In this document: piece by piece, positions 1-7,757 of the stretch | Numbering within the stretch: the stretch's first letter is position 1 | How the letters are laid out: each line of letters starts with the position of its first letter | Origin: Photobacterium frigidiphilum | GTDB lineage: Bacteria; Pseudomonadota; Gammaproteobacteria; Enterobacterales; Vibrionaceae | Direction of reading: 5' to 3' | Length of the DNA stretch: 64,000 nucleotides | Assembly: GCF_003025615.1 (NCBI RefSeq) | Contig: NZ_PYMJ01000034.1 | Coordinates: 1-64,000, forward strand | The notes under the pieces: generated by a model | The model's database searches: none | What the model was told of the DNA's origin: nothing | What the model saw: the letters and a program-made list of their open reading frames with translations, nothing else | Position numbers and translations under genes: made by a program

Positions 1-139
1 CCTAATGGCCGAGTTTCGTTACATTGTCAGATCCGCTACTTTATTCAGGATCCTAGGGTCATCTGGTGATACAGATGGTTCACTCTTGTCGTGGTGAACA
101 ACGCTTCATACGACTTCAGGTCGCACGAGCAAATATGTA

Positions 140-660
140 TTAGTGGTAAACAAGCAGAACACAAAACAACCGTCCCCCTCCCTTGCTACACTTACCACCT
201 TTTACCCCTTTCCTCGCCTGCGATTCCGAAAACTTAGCAAGGGTAAAGTGCCGCATCGTCCATTTAGCTATGCTTCTAGCAATAGATTTCACTTCTGAAT
301 ACTGCATCGGGGTGTCATATCCCATCTTTATGGTCTCGCAGCGCGCTAATACGGCATATTCCCATGATGAGCCATAGTCAGGTCGCCAATATTCTCTAAT
401 TGCCTTATATGCCCAATGACGGACATTATCAAAAGTGTCGCTGTTGCGACCCAATCCGCTCGCTCCCTACCCGTTTTCGGATGGTTGCGGATATCAACAA
501 AGTCCACCAAATAATCGAGGCTGTAACCGTCTTTTGTCCAGCATTCGGTTTGCCAATGAGGATGGAGCGGATTTTTCGTGATAAGTCCCGCGTAACCTTC
601 ATCGGCCTGTAGTCGTTGCATGAACGCCGATTGAATCGCCGCCGCATAACGTATTGGCTC
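140..660 (-). pseudogene. Plasmid/phage replicase (PriCT-1 type) remnant, frameshifted
   Basis: Two minus-strand reading frames together read as the C-terminal half of a primase-like replication protein. The first, from about 660 down to 455, carries RYAAAIQSAFM and ITKNPLHPHW. The second, from about 454 down to 140, carries GRNSDTFDNVRHWAYKAI, then FSESQARKGVKGGK near the end. Families of this kind normally run on from the acidic stretch into GLGRN, so a single-base indel near 455-462 splits the gene here. The N-terminal half is missing and the sequence upstream is an integrase tail instead. I read it as a dead relic of an integrated plasmid or satellite phage. The family assignment is by recognised motifs, not by search. 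Confidence 0.72.
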
Positions 661-813
661 ACTCAACAAGCTGACTTTATCTTGCAGGGCAATACTGGCA
701 TAGGTATGCCGCAGGTCATGCAATCGCACATTTCTTGTTGTAATGTGACCTTGGGCATTATCGACTATCACGTGATATCGTGGGGTGTTCTGAGTGAGGC
801 GGATTTGGAACAA
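661..813 (-). pseudogene. Tyrosine recombinase (integrase) C-terminal fragment
   Basis: About 30 codons on the minus strand encode NVRLHDLRHTYASIALQD, the box II region of tyrosine recombinases with the HxLRH motif (the Arg and His are visible). No catalytic Tyr follows, because the frame passes directly into replicase sequence at about 660. Upstream (higher coordinates) the frame enters the tRNA-associated repeat, so the first residues of the open frame are not integrase. It is truncated at both ends, between the tRNA-Ser unit and the replicase relic. This is where an integrase of an element using tRNA-Ser as attachment site would be expected. Confidence 0.7.
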
Positions 814-840
814 ATTCCTCTAACCACATTCGCTAAACGC

Positions 841-872
841 AAAAAGGGCGCTGATAAATCAGCGCCCTTTTC
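841..872 (-). terminator. Terminator of tRNA-Ser copy 1
   Basis: AAAGGGCGCTG / CAGCGCCCTTT forms a perfect hairpin with T-runs on both sides, directly downstream of the minus-strand tRNA. Confidence 0.85.
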
Positions 873-878
873 TAAATG

Positions 879-969
879 TGGCGGAGAGATAGGGATTTGA
901 ACCCTAGAAGGGCTATAAACCCTTGCCGGTTTTCAAGACCGGTGCTTTCGACCACTCAGCCATCTCTCC
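879..969 (-). tRNA. tRNA-Ser(UGA), copy 1
   Basis: The reverse complement folds as a class II tRNA. It has a 7-bp acceptor GGAGAGA/TCTCTCC, discriminator G and an encoded CCA (TGG at 879-881 on the plus strand). The anticodon stem CCGGT/ACCGG encloses loop CTTGAAA, giving anticodon TGA. There is a long variable arm, and a T-arm with GGTTCAAATCC. It is identical to the copy at 30947-31037. Confidence 0.95.
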
Positions 970-1365
970 AACGCGGTGAATAATACGTATAACCACAGTG
1001 GCTGTAAACCCCTAAATCGTCGATTGCTTGTGAATTAAACAATCACAGTAAAAAAACCAACCAACCGCTTTAAAAACAAGCAGTTCGAGCAATTTAATTG
1101 CTTATATTTAAGCTTAGAATATGCGATTAAAACCGGTTGCATAATGAGTAAATAAGCGCGAAAGAAAACTTGATCTGGAACCGTGTTTTTTACTGAGCGT
1201 GAACGATCGAAGATACGCCCAAAAACACATTAGAAATAGTAAATTTTAGTGTTATTTTCACAAATACGAATTAGATCACAAACTCAATATTATGAGCTTA
1301 ACGCATGCATTTTCATTTGGTACACATATGTTGAATCCAACGCAGGGTTTCTTTCGGAGGTAATT
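970..1365. other. Intergenic, no gene seen
   Basis: AT-rich stretch between the tRNA 5' side and the small gene at 1366. It should contain the tRNA promoter just above 969. I see no convincing ORF with a ribosome binding site and no clear hairpin. Confidence 0.5.
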
Positions 1366-1563
1366 GTGTCTATCAATTCTATCGACCACACAGAGATATC
1401 AGATGTATCTTCTAAGTGGGATTACAAAGATGAAACAGCTTCAAATCTTGCCTCAACAAAGAAGCAGCAATCTGAAGCAAGAAGACGTATTGAAACGTTA
1501 AAAGATATTCGAGAGAGCGGCTTTAGTATTGAAGAAGCAAAAGAACTAGGGCTTCTCCATTAA
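1366..1563 (+). CDS. Small hypothetical protein, 65 aa, GTG start
   Basis: The frame is open further upstream, but the only good initiation signal is GGAGG at 1356-1360, five bases before an in-frame GTG at 1366. The 65-residue product is hydrophilic, with an acidic/serine-rich first half and a basic stretch KKQQSEARRRIETLKDI. It ends in a predicted amphipathic helix GFSIEEAKELGLLH. There is no signal peptide or membrane segment. I do not recognise a characterised family and the function is unknown. A short hairpin (1602-1619) followed by T-rich sequence closes the unit, so it looks monocistronic. Confidence 0.7.
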   Translation: MSINSIDHTEISDVSSKWDYKDETASNLASTKKQQSEARRRIETLKDIRESGFSIEEAKELGLLH

Positions 1564-1601
1564 GTCACTTCCATCCCCTACTTCATACAATCGTAAACTA
1601 G

Positions 1602-1624
1602 AGCGCCAATGCGGCGCTTTGTTG
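1602..1624 (+). terminator. Terminator after small gene
   Basis: AGCGCC-aatgc-GGCGCT hairpin followed by a T-rich tail, 40 bases past the stop at 1563. Confidence 0.6.
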
Positions 1625-1659
1625 TGTATATACCCCGAGCAGATACTGAAAAATGACGA

Positions 1660-3243
1660 CTAATGGCTTTTCACCCACAATTTTGAAAAGTCACACCAAC
1701 CAACATTGTTCACCCGTATGCCTTGAATTTTTAGTGGCGCGGTTAATTTAAAACTTTCTTGCCTTATCATCGTCAAGATTCGATCATCTGATAACCAAGT
1801 CAGTATCGACCGTAATACACCTTCTGCTTGCTGTTTGTCTTGTGTCGCTTGTGCCTGATGAAGTAAAGCCAATAATTTTTGATATAGCGGCTGTGATAAA
1901 ATTTGTGACCATAAGCTGTAGGTATAAAAAAATGCTAATAAACTGGTTAGGCTACAACCTTCAATTCGTATCCCTCCTAAGCTAATATCTGTTTCTTTTT
2001 GTTGTTCACCGAAAGACACACAAGTAGAAATAACATGTTGATGATTAGCTAATGCTTGATTCAATAACTGCGCATAGTAGCGACATTCATTATTATCATC
2101 GTAGCTGAAGGTGATTGGGTAATAAATCTCGCCGAGAATAAGCCGTTTTTCTTGAAGAACATCGATAATAGCCTTGCTAACTATTCTCTCTCTCAACTGT
2201 GGCTTTTTAATCATCATATAAAAGTAACCAACATCGTTACATGCAGCGGTATAAACCTGCTCAGGTTGATCCAAAAAAAACGAACCTTCACTGCACAGTT
2301 TATCTTTAGCCCAATCAGGATGTATCCATAATTCGATACAATCAATTAAGGCATTCTTACCAGAATAATGGTTGTTTCTTTTTAATCGAAACAATCGTGA
2401 TGACGCAATATCAATCATAAAAGAACCAGACCCAACAGGTGCTTCAGGATTGATTATGAGCCGACCATACTGGCTTGGCATTATCGATGCCTCAGAACGC
2501 CCCAATAATGCAGCAAGGTGCCAATCAGGCCTTGATAGAGAAATTCGAATAGATTCCGGTGACAGCACTTCAATTTTTTCAATATGTTCGTATAACGGTC
2601 TCCAATATGGATTGTTGATTAACACCAATAAGCTAAGAACAATATCTTCGACTTTCATTGGGGTTTGATCTTGGTATTGCACCCCAGATTGCAAATAGAA
2701 TGTCCAATTCATCCCTTCTTCATCGCTTTCCCAATGGTGAGCAAGCGACGGCTTTATTTCACCAAAATCATCTTCTGTTAGGCGCTGAAAAACATGCAAT
2801 ATTAGATGTCGTTCTGTTCTATCAAGGGCATAGTGTGGGTGCAGTGTTTTTATTTCTCGATGAAAAGGAATACGAATAGCTTGGCTGTTATGTTGGGTCG
2901 ATGAAATCAAATATTTTTTAAGTTCAGACGATACATGCCGATCATTAAAGCCTGCAAGTTTAAATACAGACTCATGCTTTCCCGCTTCTAGAGCATCCCC
3001 CATCAGTTGATAACAGGCATTAATGGGTTCTTGATTACACACTAATAATGAACGCTTCCCTCGCCCAGGTTCTGGTTGCCACATTAACCATTCTAGTGCC
3101 GACATTTGTTGCAGCAAGGTACGCGCATGGCGGGAAGTGCACCCTAACGCAACAGCAACATCAGCAAGTGTGGTTTCTGATTCACCTGGTCCAAAGTATT
3201 TAAATAACAGCTCATAAGTTTCTAGCTTCTTTTTATTATTCAT
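1660..3243 (-). CDS. SgrR-like transcriptional regulator with SBP_bac_5 domain
   Basis: 527 aa. Residues about 5-110 form a winged-helix region (LADVAVALGCTSRHARTLLQQM, with the basic loop GRGKRS) typical of the SgrR N-terminal domain. The rest (about 115-500) resembles a periplasmic oligopeptide-binding (SBP_bac_5) fold without a signal peptide, with LHVFQRLTEDDFGEIKPSLAHHWES and the usual FHLxxGVxF-like strand. In E. coli SgrR, this architecture senses sugar-phosphate stress and activates sgrS. Vibrionaceae carry several paralogs of unknown ligand, so I infer a ligand-responsive DNA-binding regulator and do not assign it as the true sgrR. The upstream gene overlaps its start by 8 bases, suggesting one transcript. 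Confidence 0.8.
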   Translation of the reverse strand: MNNKKKLETYELLFKYFGPGESETTLADVAVALGCTSRHARTLLQQMSALEWLMWQPEPGRGKRSLLVCNQEPINACYQLMGDALEAGKHESVFKLAGFNDRHVSSELKKYLISSTQHNSQAIRIPFHREIKTLHPHYALDRTERHLILHVFQRLTEDDFGEIKPSLAHHWESDEEGMNWTFYLQSGVQYQDQTPMKVEDIVLSLLVLINNPYWRPLYEHIEKIEVLSPESIRISLSRPDWHLAALLGRSEASIMPSQYGRLIINPEAPVGSGSFMIDIASSRLFRLKRNNHYSGKNALIDCIELWIHPDWAKDKLCSEGSFFLDQPEQVYTAACNDVGYFYMMIKKPQLRERIVSKAIIDVLQEKRLILGEIYYPITFSYDDNNECRYYAQLLNQALANHQHVISTCVSFGEQQKETDISLGGIRIEGCSLTSLLAFFYTYSLWSQILSQPLYQKLLALLHQAQATQDKQQAEGVLRSILTWLSDDRILTMIRQESFKLTAPLKIQGIRVNNVGWCDFSKLWVKSH

Positions 3244-3427
3244 TTTTTTCTCTATGTAGTCGTTCTAACTCTGCCAGAGATAATGGTACTCGCCGAATAT
3301 CATAAATTTGATCAAGACGATCCATTCTTTCTTCTAACGACATGTGAACGATTTTTGCGAGCAAACCGTTTTGTATCTCATCACACACCGTTGCTTTAAA
3401 AAATACCGCTAAATGATGTCTCAACAT
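3236..3427 (-). CDS. Small hypothetical protein upstream of SgrR-like gene
   Basis: 63 aa if started at the ATG at 3427, which has AGAGG eight bases upstream. An in-frame ATG at 3553 (105 aa) with AAGGGA upstream is the alternative. The sequence MLRHHLAVFFKATVCDEI, followed by MSLEERMDRLDQIYDIRR, is mostly charged and helical. It has no signal peptide and no recognised domain. Its stop overlaps the start of the SgrR-like gene by 8 bases, so the two are probably translationally coupled. Function unknown. Confidence 0.6.
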   Translation of the reverse strand: MLRHHLAVFFKATVCDEIQNGLLAKIVHMSLEERMDRLDQIYDIRRVPLSLAELERLHREKNE

Positions 3428-3712
3428 AATAGTTACCTCTTCAGAACAATGAGGCAACTGTAACGGTAGCTGATAGAAGGAAACAGAGAACAAATTTCCC
3501 AACTGTTCCTCTTTTAGCCTAAACACGGAAGTGACACACATTAAAGTCACCATCGTATTCCCTTATTAATCTCGACTTACTTTTTACTTAACCGTACCAC
3601 TAGAACTAAGACACCTATGCGCAATTCATAGATAAGAGCAATTGAATTAATAAGCATAGTCGTCTTTTTTTTCTGAGCGCAAGCCTGTAAATTACAGCTA
3701 TATACCTGAGTG

Positions 3713-3758
3713 ATACCATTCTGGATAAGTAAATGGTCAGATACTTATCTATTGGTAT
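3713..3758. repeat. ATACCA...TGGTAT palindromic element, left of trxC
   Basis: Arms ATACCATTCTGGATAAGTA and TACTTATCTATTGGTAT are near-perfect inverted repeats around a 10-base loop. It belongs by its ends (ATACCA/TGGTAT) to the same family as 4309-4361. Confidence 0.7.
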
Positions 3759-3847
3759 TACCTTCATTGGCTAAATGTAGAGCCTATGAAGGCAACTTAG
3801 ATAAAAATAATTCTAAAAAGTAAACAGCCAGAAAACGGATAATAATT

Positions 3848-4288
3848 ATGAATACAATGACAACACGCTGCCCACACTGTAAAGCGATGAATCGCATACC
3901 AGCAGAGCGCATTGAAGACACGGCAACATGCGGTTCGTGCAAAGAGAAGCTATTAGATGGAAAGCCAATTGAAGGCACGACAAACAACTTCTTATCGTTA
4001 ATCCAGAGTGACACACCTGTTGTTGTCGATTTTTGGGCACCATGGTGTAACCCTTGTGTGGGCTTCGCACCCATTTTTGAAGATGTTGCTGCAGAGCGCT
4101 CTGGTGATGCTCGCTTTGTAAAAATAGATACTGAAGCACAACAAGAACTTGCTGCCCAATATCGTATTCGTAGTATTCCAACCATTATGGTATTCAAAAA
4201 TGGTCAACTACTGAATAATTTGAACGGTGCGTTACCAAAATCACAATTTAATCAATGGTTAAATGAAACGCTTGAACAAGCGAAATAA
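3848..4288 (+). CDS. trxC: Thioredoxin 2 (TrxC) with WCNPC active site
   Basis: 146 aa, close to E. coli TrxC in length and layout. A zinc-binding N-terminal domain carries CPHC (residues about 8-11) and CGSC (about 29-32). A thioredoxin fold follows with VVVDFWAPWC, the cis-proline segment IRSIPTIMVFKNGQ and a C-terminal helix. Family members reduce protein disulfides in the cytoplasm and are commonly induced by oxidative stress. The redox motif here reads WCNPC, not the canonical WCGPC: the residue after the first Cys is Asn. This may shift the redox potential. The gene stands alone between two palindromic repeats. The start matches the family N-terminus although its ribosome binding site is weak. 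Confidence 0.93.
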   Translation: MNTMTTRCPHCKAMNRIPAERIEDTATCGSCKEKLLDGKPIEGTTNNFLSLIQSDTPVVVDFWAPWCNPCVGFAPIFEDVAAERSGDARFVKIDTEAQQELAAQYRIRSIPTIMVFKNGQLLNNLNGALPKSQFNQWLNETLEQAK

Positions 4289-4308
4289 CAGAAACTAAAG
4301 CACCCATT

Positions 4309-4361
4309 ATACCAATTCCATTAATTATCTGAACTGAGCAGATAATTAATGGATTTGGTAT
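4309..4361. repeat. ATACCA...TGGTAT palindromic element, right of trxC
   Basis: A 23-base arm starting ATACCAATTCCATTAATTAT pairs with its near-perfect complement ending TGGATTTGGTAT across a 7-base loop. It may also terminate trxC transcription. Confidence 0.8.
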
Positions 4362-4542
4362 TACCCAAGCTAATTTTTTATTTATTGTCACGATGCTTCT
4401 GAAAGGGAGTGTCGGGCTGAAAAATGGCTGATGATGTGATTGCTAGGAGTGAAATGCTGCCGTGATCATAACTCATTGAGTGACTTTGCGATAAAGCCTA
4501 ATTATTCATACGGTCAATCGATTGGTTTTAATAAGCAGGAAA

Positions 4543-4586
4543 GGACATCCAAAAGACCAAAGCGTACTTCGACTTTATGGATGTCC
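4543..4586 (-). terminator. Possible terminator of triple-RidA gene
   Basis: GGACATCC and GGATGTCC form an 8-bp stem with a long loop, about 30 bases past the stop. The tail on the minus strand is only moderately T-rich. Confidence 0.35.
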
Positions 4587-4615
4587 CGACTTAATGTCTT
4601 GTAGACAAATGCCTG

Positions 4616-5851
4616 TTATGCTTGCGGAGGAGTACCTTCACAGTTAGAAACAACAGCATCAATTTGTACTAAAGCACCCATAGGGATAGCTGAAACACCC
4701 ACAACTGTTCTTGCAGGAAGATCGCCTTTGAAGAAAGTCGTGTAAATTTCGTTTACAGCATCGATATCTTCAATATTTTTAAGTTGGATATTGATTTTAA
4801 CTGTATCGTCCATCACATGGTCAACACTTTCAATAATTGCCTTAATATTGTTTAGACATTGTTCTGCTTGCGCTTTTACGTCACCAGCAACTAATTCATT
4901 TGTTTTCGGGTCTACAGGTAATTGACCAGAAACATGGTTGTAGTGAGAGAAAGCTACAGTGTGTGAGTATGTTGCTTTTGGTGCATTTTCCGTATTGCTT
5001 GCTTCGATTACAAGTAGGCTTGTGTCTTCAGGAAGCTGTGGTGGCGTACCATCACCGTGTGATACTGATGTATCAATTTGAACTAAAGCACCCATAGGTA
5101 AAGCTGAAGCGTTTACTATTGAGCGTACAGGAACATAGTTCGGGTAAAATTTTGCACAAACTTCGTTTACCGCTTCAACATCAGCGATATCTTTAAGGAA
5201 GATAGTCGTTTTAACTACATCGTCCATTACGTGATCGATGCTTTCTAAGATTGCTTTAATGTTGTTTAAGCACTGTTCAGTTTGCTCTTTAACACCACCT
5301 GCTACCAACGCACCTGTTTTTGGATCTACAGGTAATTGAGATGCAAGGTTATTGTAGTGAGAAAATGCAACAGTTTGTGAATATAGACCTTTTGGTGCGT
5401 TTTCTGTATCTCTAGATACTTTGATTAGAGCACAAGGAGCTTGTGGAGTAGTTCCTTCACCATTAGAGATAAGTGCATCAATTTGTACTAAAGCATCACT
5501 CATCGGTAATGCTGCAACTGCAACTACCGTACGTGTAGGAAGAGCACTTTGGAAGAAAGTTGTGTAAATTTCATCGATAGCTTCGATGTCTGAAATATTC
5601 TTAACGAAGATATTCAATTTAACAACATCGTCCATTACATGGCCGATACTTTCTACGATTGCTTTAATATTGTTTAAGCACTGTGTTGCTTGGTCTTTTA
5701 CAGAACCAACAACAATTTCGCCCGTTTTAGGATCAACAGGTAATTGCGCTGAAATATTATTATAATGAGAAAAAGCTACAGTTTGTGTAGATACAGAACT
5801 TTGTGGTGCATTCTCTGTGTTTCTTGAAAACTTAATGATATCGCCAGACAT
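4616..5851 (-). CDS. Triple-domain RidA/YjgF/UK114 fusion protein
   Basis: 411 aa made of three tandem RidA-type domains of about 136 residues each (roughly 1-139, 140-275, 276-411). Each has the landmarks NTENAP, QTVAFSHYN, QLPVDPKTG, QCLNNIKAI, HVMDD and ALVQID. RidA proteins normally are about 130 aa and form homotrimers whose active sites lie between subunits. They hydrolyse reactive enamine/imine intermediates. Here one chain could fold as a covalent trimer. The Arg matching the catalytic Arg105 of E. coli RidA is kept in each domain (PTRTVV, PVRSIV, PARTVV). The position matching Glu120 is Gln in all three (VQID). No signal peptide is seen. The upstream region shares a long element with that of the carbamate kinase gene. 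Confidence 0.9.
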   Translation of the reverse strand: MSGDIIKFSRNTENAPQSSVSTQTVAFSHYNNISAQLPVDPKTGEIVVGSVKDQATQCLNNIKAIVESIGHVMDDVVKLNIFVKNISDIEAIDEIYTTFFQSALPTRTVVAVAALPMSDALVQIDALISNGEGTTPQAPCALIKVSRDTENAPKGLYSQTVAFSHYNNLASQLPVDPKTGALVAGGVKEQTEQCLNNIKAILESIDHVMDDVVKTTIFLKDIADVEAVNEVCAKFYPNYVPVRSIVNASALPMGALVQIDTSVSHGDGTPPQLPEDTSLLVIEASNTENAPKATYSHTVAFSHYNHVSGQLPVDPKTNELVAGDVKAQAEQCLNNIKAIIESVDHVMDDTVKINIQLKNIEDIDAVNEIYTTFFKGDLPARTVVGVSAIPMGALVQIDAVVSNCEGTPPQA

Positions 5852-5926
5852 ATAGATACTTCTCTTTAATAAATTTTATTTGAAGGAATAAACTAAGTGG
5901 CGCCATGGTAAGTGAATTTATTTAGG

Positions 5927-6140
5927 GGAAATGTGATAGGCATCAAAATATCATTTCACTAGAAATAGCTAATTGATAGAATGAATAGTCATTATACGAT
6001 TAATTATCCGCGAGTATGCGAGTAATCTGGCTGTTATGTCATTTTTTTTACGAATGATTCGTTAATTATGAATATAATCTCAGTAATTTAAATGCTCTAT
6101 TAGCTTAATTTAATCCAATTTTGATACGTTGTTCACAATA
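5927..6140. promoter_or_regulatory. Shared upstream element, copy A (triple-RidA gene)
   Basis: This region, beginning 76 bp upstream of the RidA-fusion start, aligns without gaps at offset 7849 to 13776-13989 upstream of carbamate kinase. Conserved blocks include ggaaatgtga (5927), tcactagaaa (5956), attata-cgattaattatcc (about 5991-6009), aatgattcg, tgaatataatctcag (6069) and ttgatacgttgttcac (6121). Between blocks the sequence diverges, as expected for spaced protein-binding sites. The rest of the 5852-6382 gap holds no gene that I can support. Confidence 0.65.
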
Positions 6141-6382
6141 AATTCATGCAAACTCAAAAATAAGCTCTATTGGTGCATTATTTATGTGGTTATAAATGCA
6201 TAAATTCCCTGAAGTGTTTCACGGAGTTCCTCTTCTTCGTAAGAAAAGGGTTCACCACCACTCACAACGACTATTCTCCATTACCTCAGTTCTATGTTCG
6301 TACCTCAGATCTTTTCCAACGTATTTTAAATCGCCTTATATACTTAAAAATACTCCATTGGGTCACTTTAAGGCGGAACGAA

Positions 6383-7243
6383 ATGTTGAAACGCGTTCAC
6401 TTTCAATCTTCTTTTATCATGTTATTCGTCTTACTCCTTGTCGGCTGTAGCTCAACCTCAGAGACAAGACCTGACCTAGCTGAGTACAGTTTTCTTGATT
6501 CAACCAAAAGCTTTCTCGAATTAAATAGCACCCGTTCTAATGGAGCTGTGGTTGATAAAGGCAACTTTTATCCGAAAAGTGCGTATTCATTTAGCTATCG
6601 ATATTGCGCTAATAGTGCACAACAGGCGAAGAACGATATTGCCGAATTCCTCGCTCTCGCCAAAAGAACCTGTGATGCCAACATTGGTACGTTAGTCCAT
6701 CAAGAAACGGCATCATGGTGTGTCTACAATGCAAATACCGTTGAAGAACGCCCTATCTTTTCAGCGCGTATTTCTAGCACAGAGCTGTGGGCTGACTTGT
6801 GTTTAGATGGACCCTTTGTCACTTTACGAGTCATCGAAAATACCAATGCCCCCTCTAATGAATGGCTTGGCGCAGCTCAAATACTTGGTTATCAACCTTA
6901 CTCGATACACCGTACACTTATTAACGATAATGACGATCTAGCCAGCACAGCGTATACATCACAACCCAACGTGACAGTACAACCTCAAGTGTGGACAGAA
7001 GAAAGTCAGTTCATTTATACCAATAAAGGGCAAACAGTTTGCTTGTTTGAACAACCTAAAGGTTCGAGTTTAGGTCACACTTACCAAGGCACAGTAATGC
7101 AGGCCTACAAAGGACGGGTAAAAGTATTAGCAACAGCCAAGTTTAAAGGAGATATTCGGATCGCACCTGCGCTTGAAAGAGTCGATTGGTATCGTGAAGC
7201 ATACATAGATGCAGCGGCAAGCTCTTGGTTCGTCTGTGGATAA
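6383..7243 (+). CDS. Hypothetical lipoprotein
   Basis: The open frame extends upstream, but the ATG at 6383 has an AAGGCGG ribosome binding site and begins a clear lipoprotein signal. That signal is MLKRVHFQSSFIMLFVLLLV followed by GCSS, with Cys at about residue 22. The mature part (about 265 aa) contains several Cys residues (RYCANS, RTCDAN, SWCVYN, LCLDGP, TVCLFEQ) that could form disulfides, and an SH3-like C-terminal stretch GHTYQGTVMQAYKGRVKVLA. I do not recognise a characterised family. Cell-envelope location is inferred from the lipobox. It is a single gene convergent with the downstream GNAT gene. Confidence 0.78.
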   Translation: MLKRVHFQSSFIMLFVLLLVGCSSTSETRPDLAEYSFLDSTKSFLELNSTRSNGAVVDKGNFYPKSAYSFSYRYCANSAQQAKNDIAEFLALAKRTCDANIGTLVHQETASWCVYNANTVEERPIFSARISSTELWADLCLDGPFVTLRVIENTNAPSNEWLGAAQILGYQPYSIHRTLINDNDDLASTAYTSQPNVTVQPQVWTEESQFIYTNKGQTVCLFEQPKGSSLGHTYQGTVMQAYKGRVKVLATAKFKGDIRIAPALERVDWYREAYIDAAASSWFVCG

Positions 7244-7257
7244 GGTGGATAAGCGTA

Positions 7258-7704
7258 TTATAAAACACGCTCAAAAGGTATACATCCACCCGGTAAATCT
7301 TTTGCGTTACCGATTTGTTCAAACCCCATCTTTTGATAGAAAGAGGCAGCATAGAACGAAGAGTTTAATTTAACCGTTGATTGAGGTGAACACCGCTTAC
7401 ATATAGCCAACGCATGCAAGATAAGCTGTTTTCCAATTCCTTGATGATGAAAATCAGGATCGACAAAAAGATTAGAGATATAACAAAAATCTTTAATTAA
7501 TATCGTACCAACAACTTTATCGTCAATACGGTATATGTAGTGTGCTGTACTTTCTTGATGACATTTCCACCATAGAATCTCATCAACACTGCAGGCTATA
7601 AGCCCATCAGCCTCAGCGGTTGGTACATCGATACACGTTTTAATCGACTTACTAATTAACTTAATAATATCTGAAACATCTGTATCATTTACTTGTTCAA
7701 TCAA
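7258..7704 (-). CDS. GNAT family N-acetyltransferase
   Basis: 148 aa, with the acetyl-CoA binding motif A of GNAT enzymes visible as LFVDPDFHHQGIGKQLILHA (Q-x-x-G-x-G/A type) and the late motif FYQKMGFEQIG. The length fits single-domain GNATs. The first in-frame start is a TTG at 7704 with a poor ribosome binding site, and I see no in-frame ATG early in the frame, so the N-terminus is uncertain. The substrate cannot be told from the sequence. It lies between a convergent lipoprotein gene and the broken amine oxidase. Confidence 0.85.
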   Translation of the reverse strand: MIEQVNDTDVSDIIKLISKSIKTCIDVPTAEADGLIACSVDEILWWKCHQESTAHYIYRIDDKVVGTILIKDFCYISNLFVDPDFHHQGIGKQLILHALAICKRCSPQSTVKLNSSFYAASFYQKMGFEQIGNAKDLPGGCIPFERVL

Positions 7705-7757
7705 CGTCGTTTCTACTCGTTATCCTTAACTGAAAGGCTAGTATCCCCTCATTGTCT

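Larger units (their letters stand above)
785..992 (-). repeat. tRNA-Ser unit, direct repeat copy 1
   Basis: This block of about 207 bp recurs at 30853-31060 in the same orientation, at a constant offset of 30068. It is identical by eye from 831 to 982, which covers the tRNA, its CCA and its terminator, and it diverges in the distal 785-830 part. The distal part also exists as an orphan copy at 29299-29361. Confidence 0.85.

Noticed and set aside
1249..1365. N-terminal extension of the small gene at 1366
   Set aside because: No start signal upstream. GGAGG plus GTG at 1366 is clearly better, and the extension has no protein-like composition.
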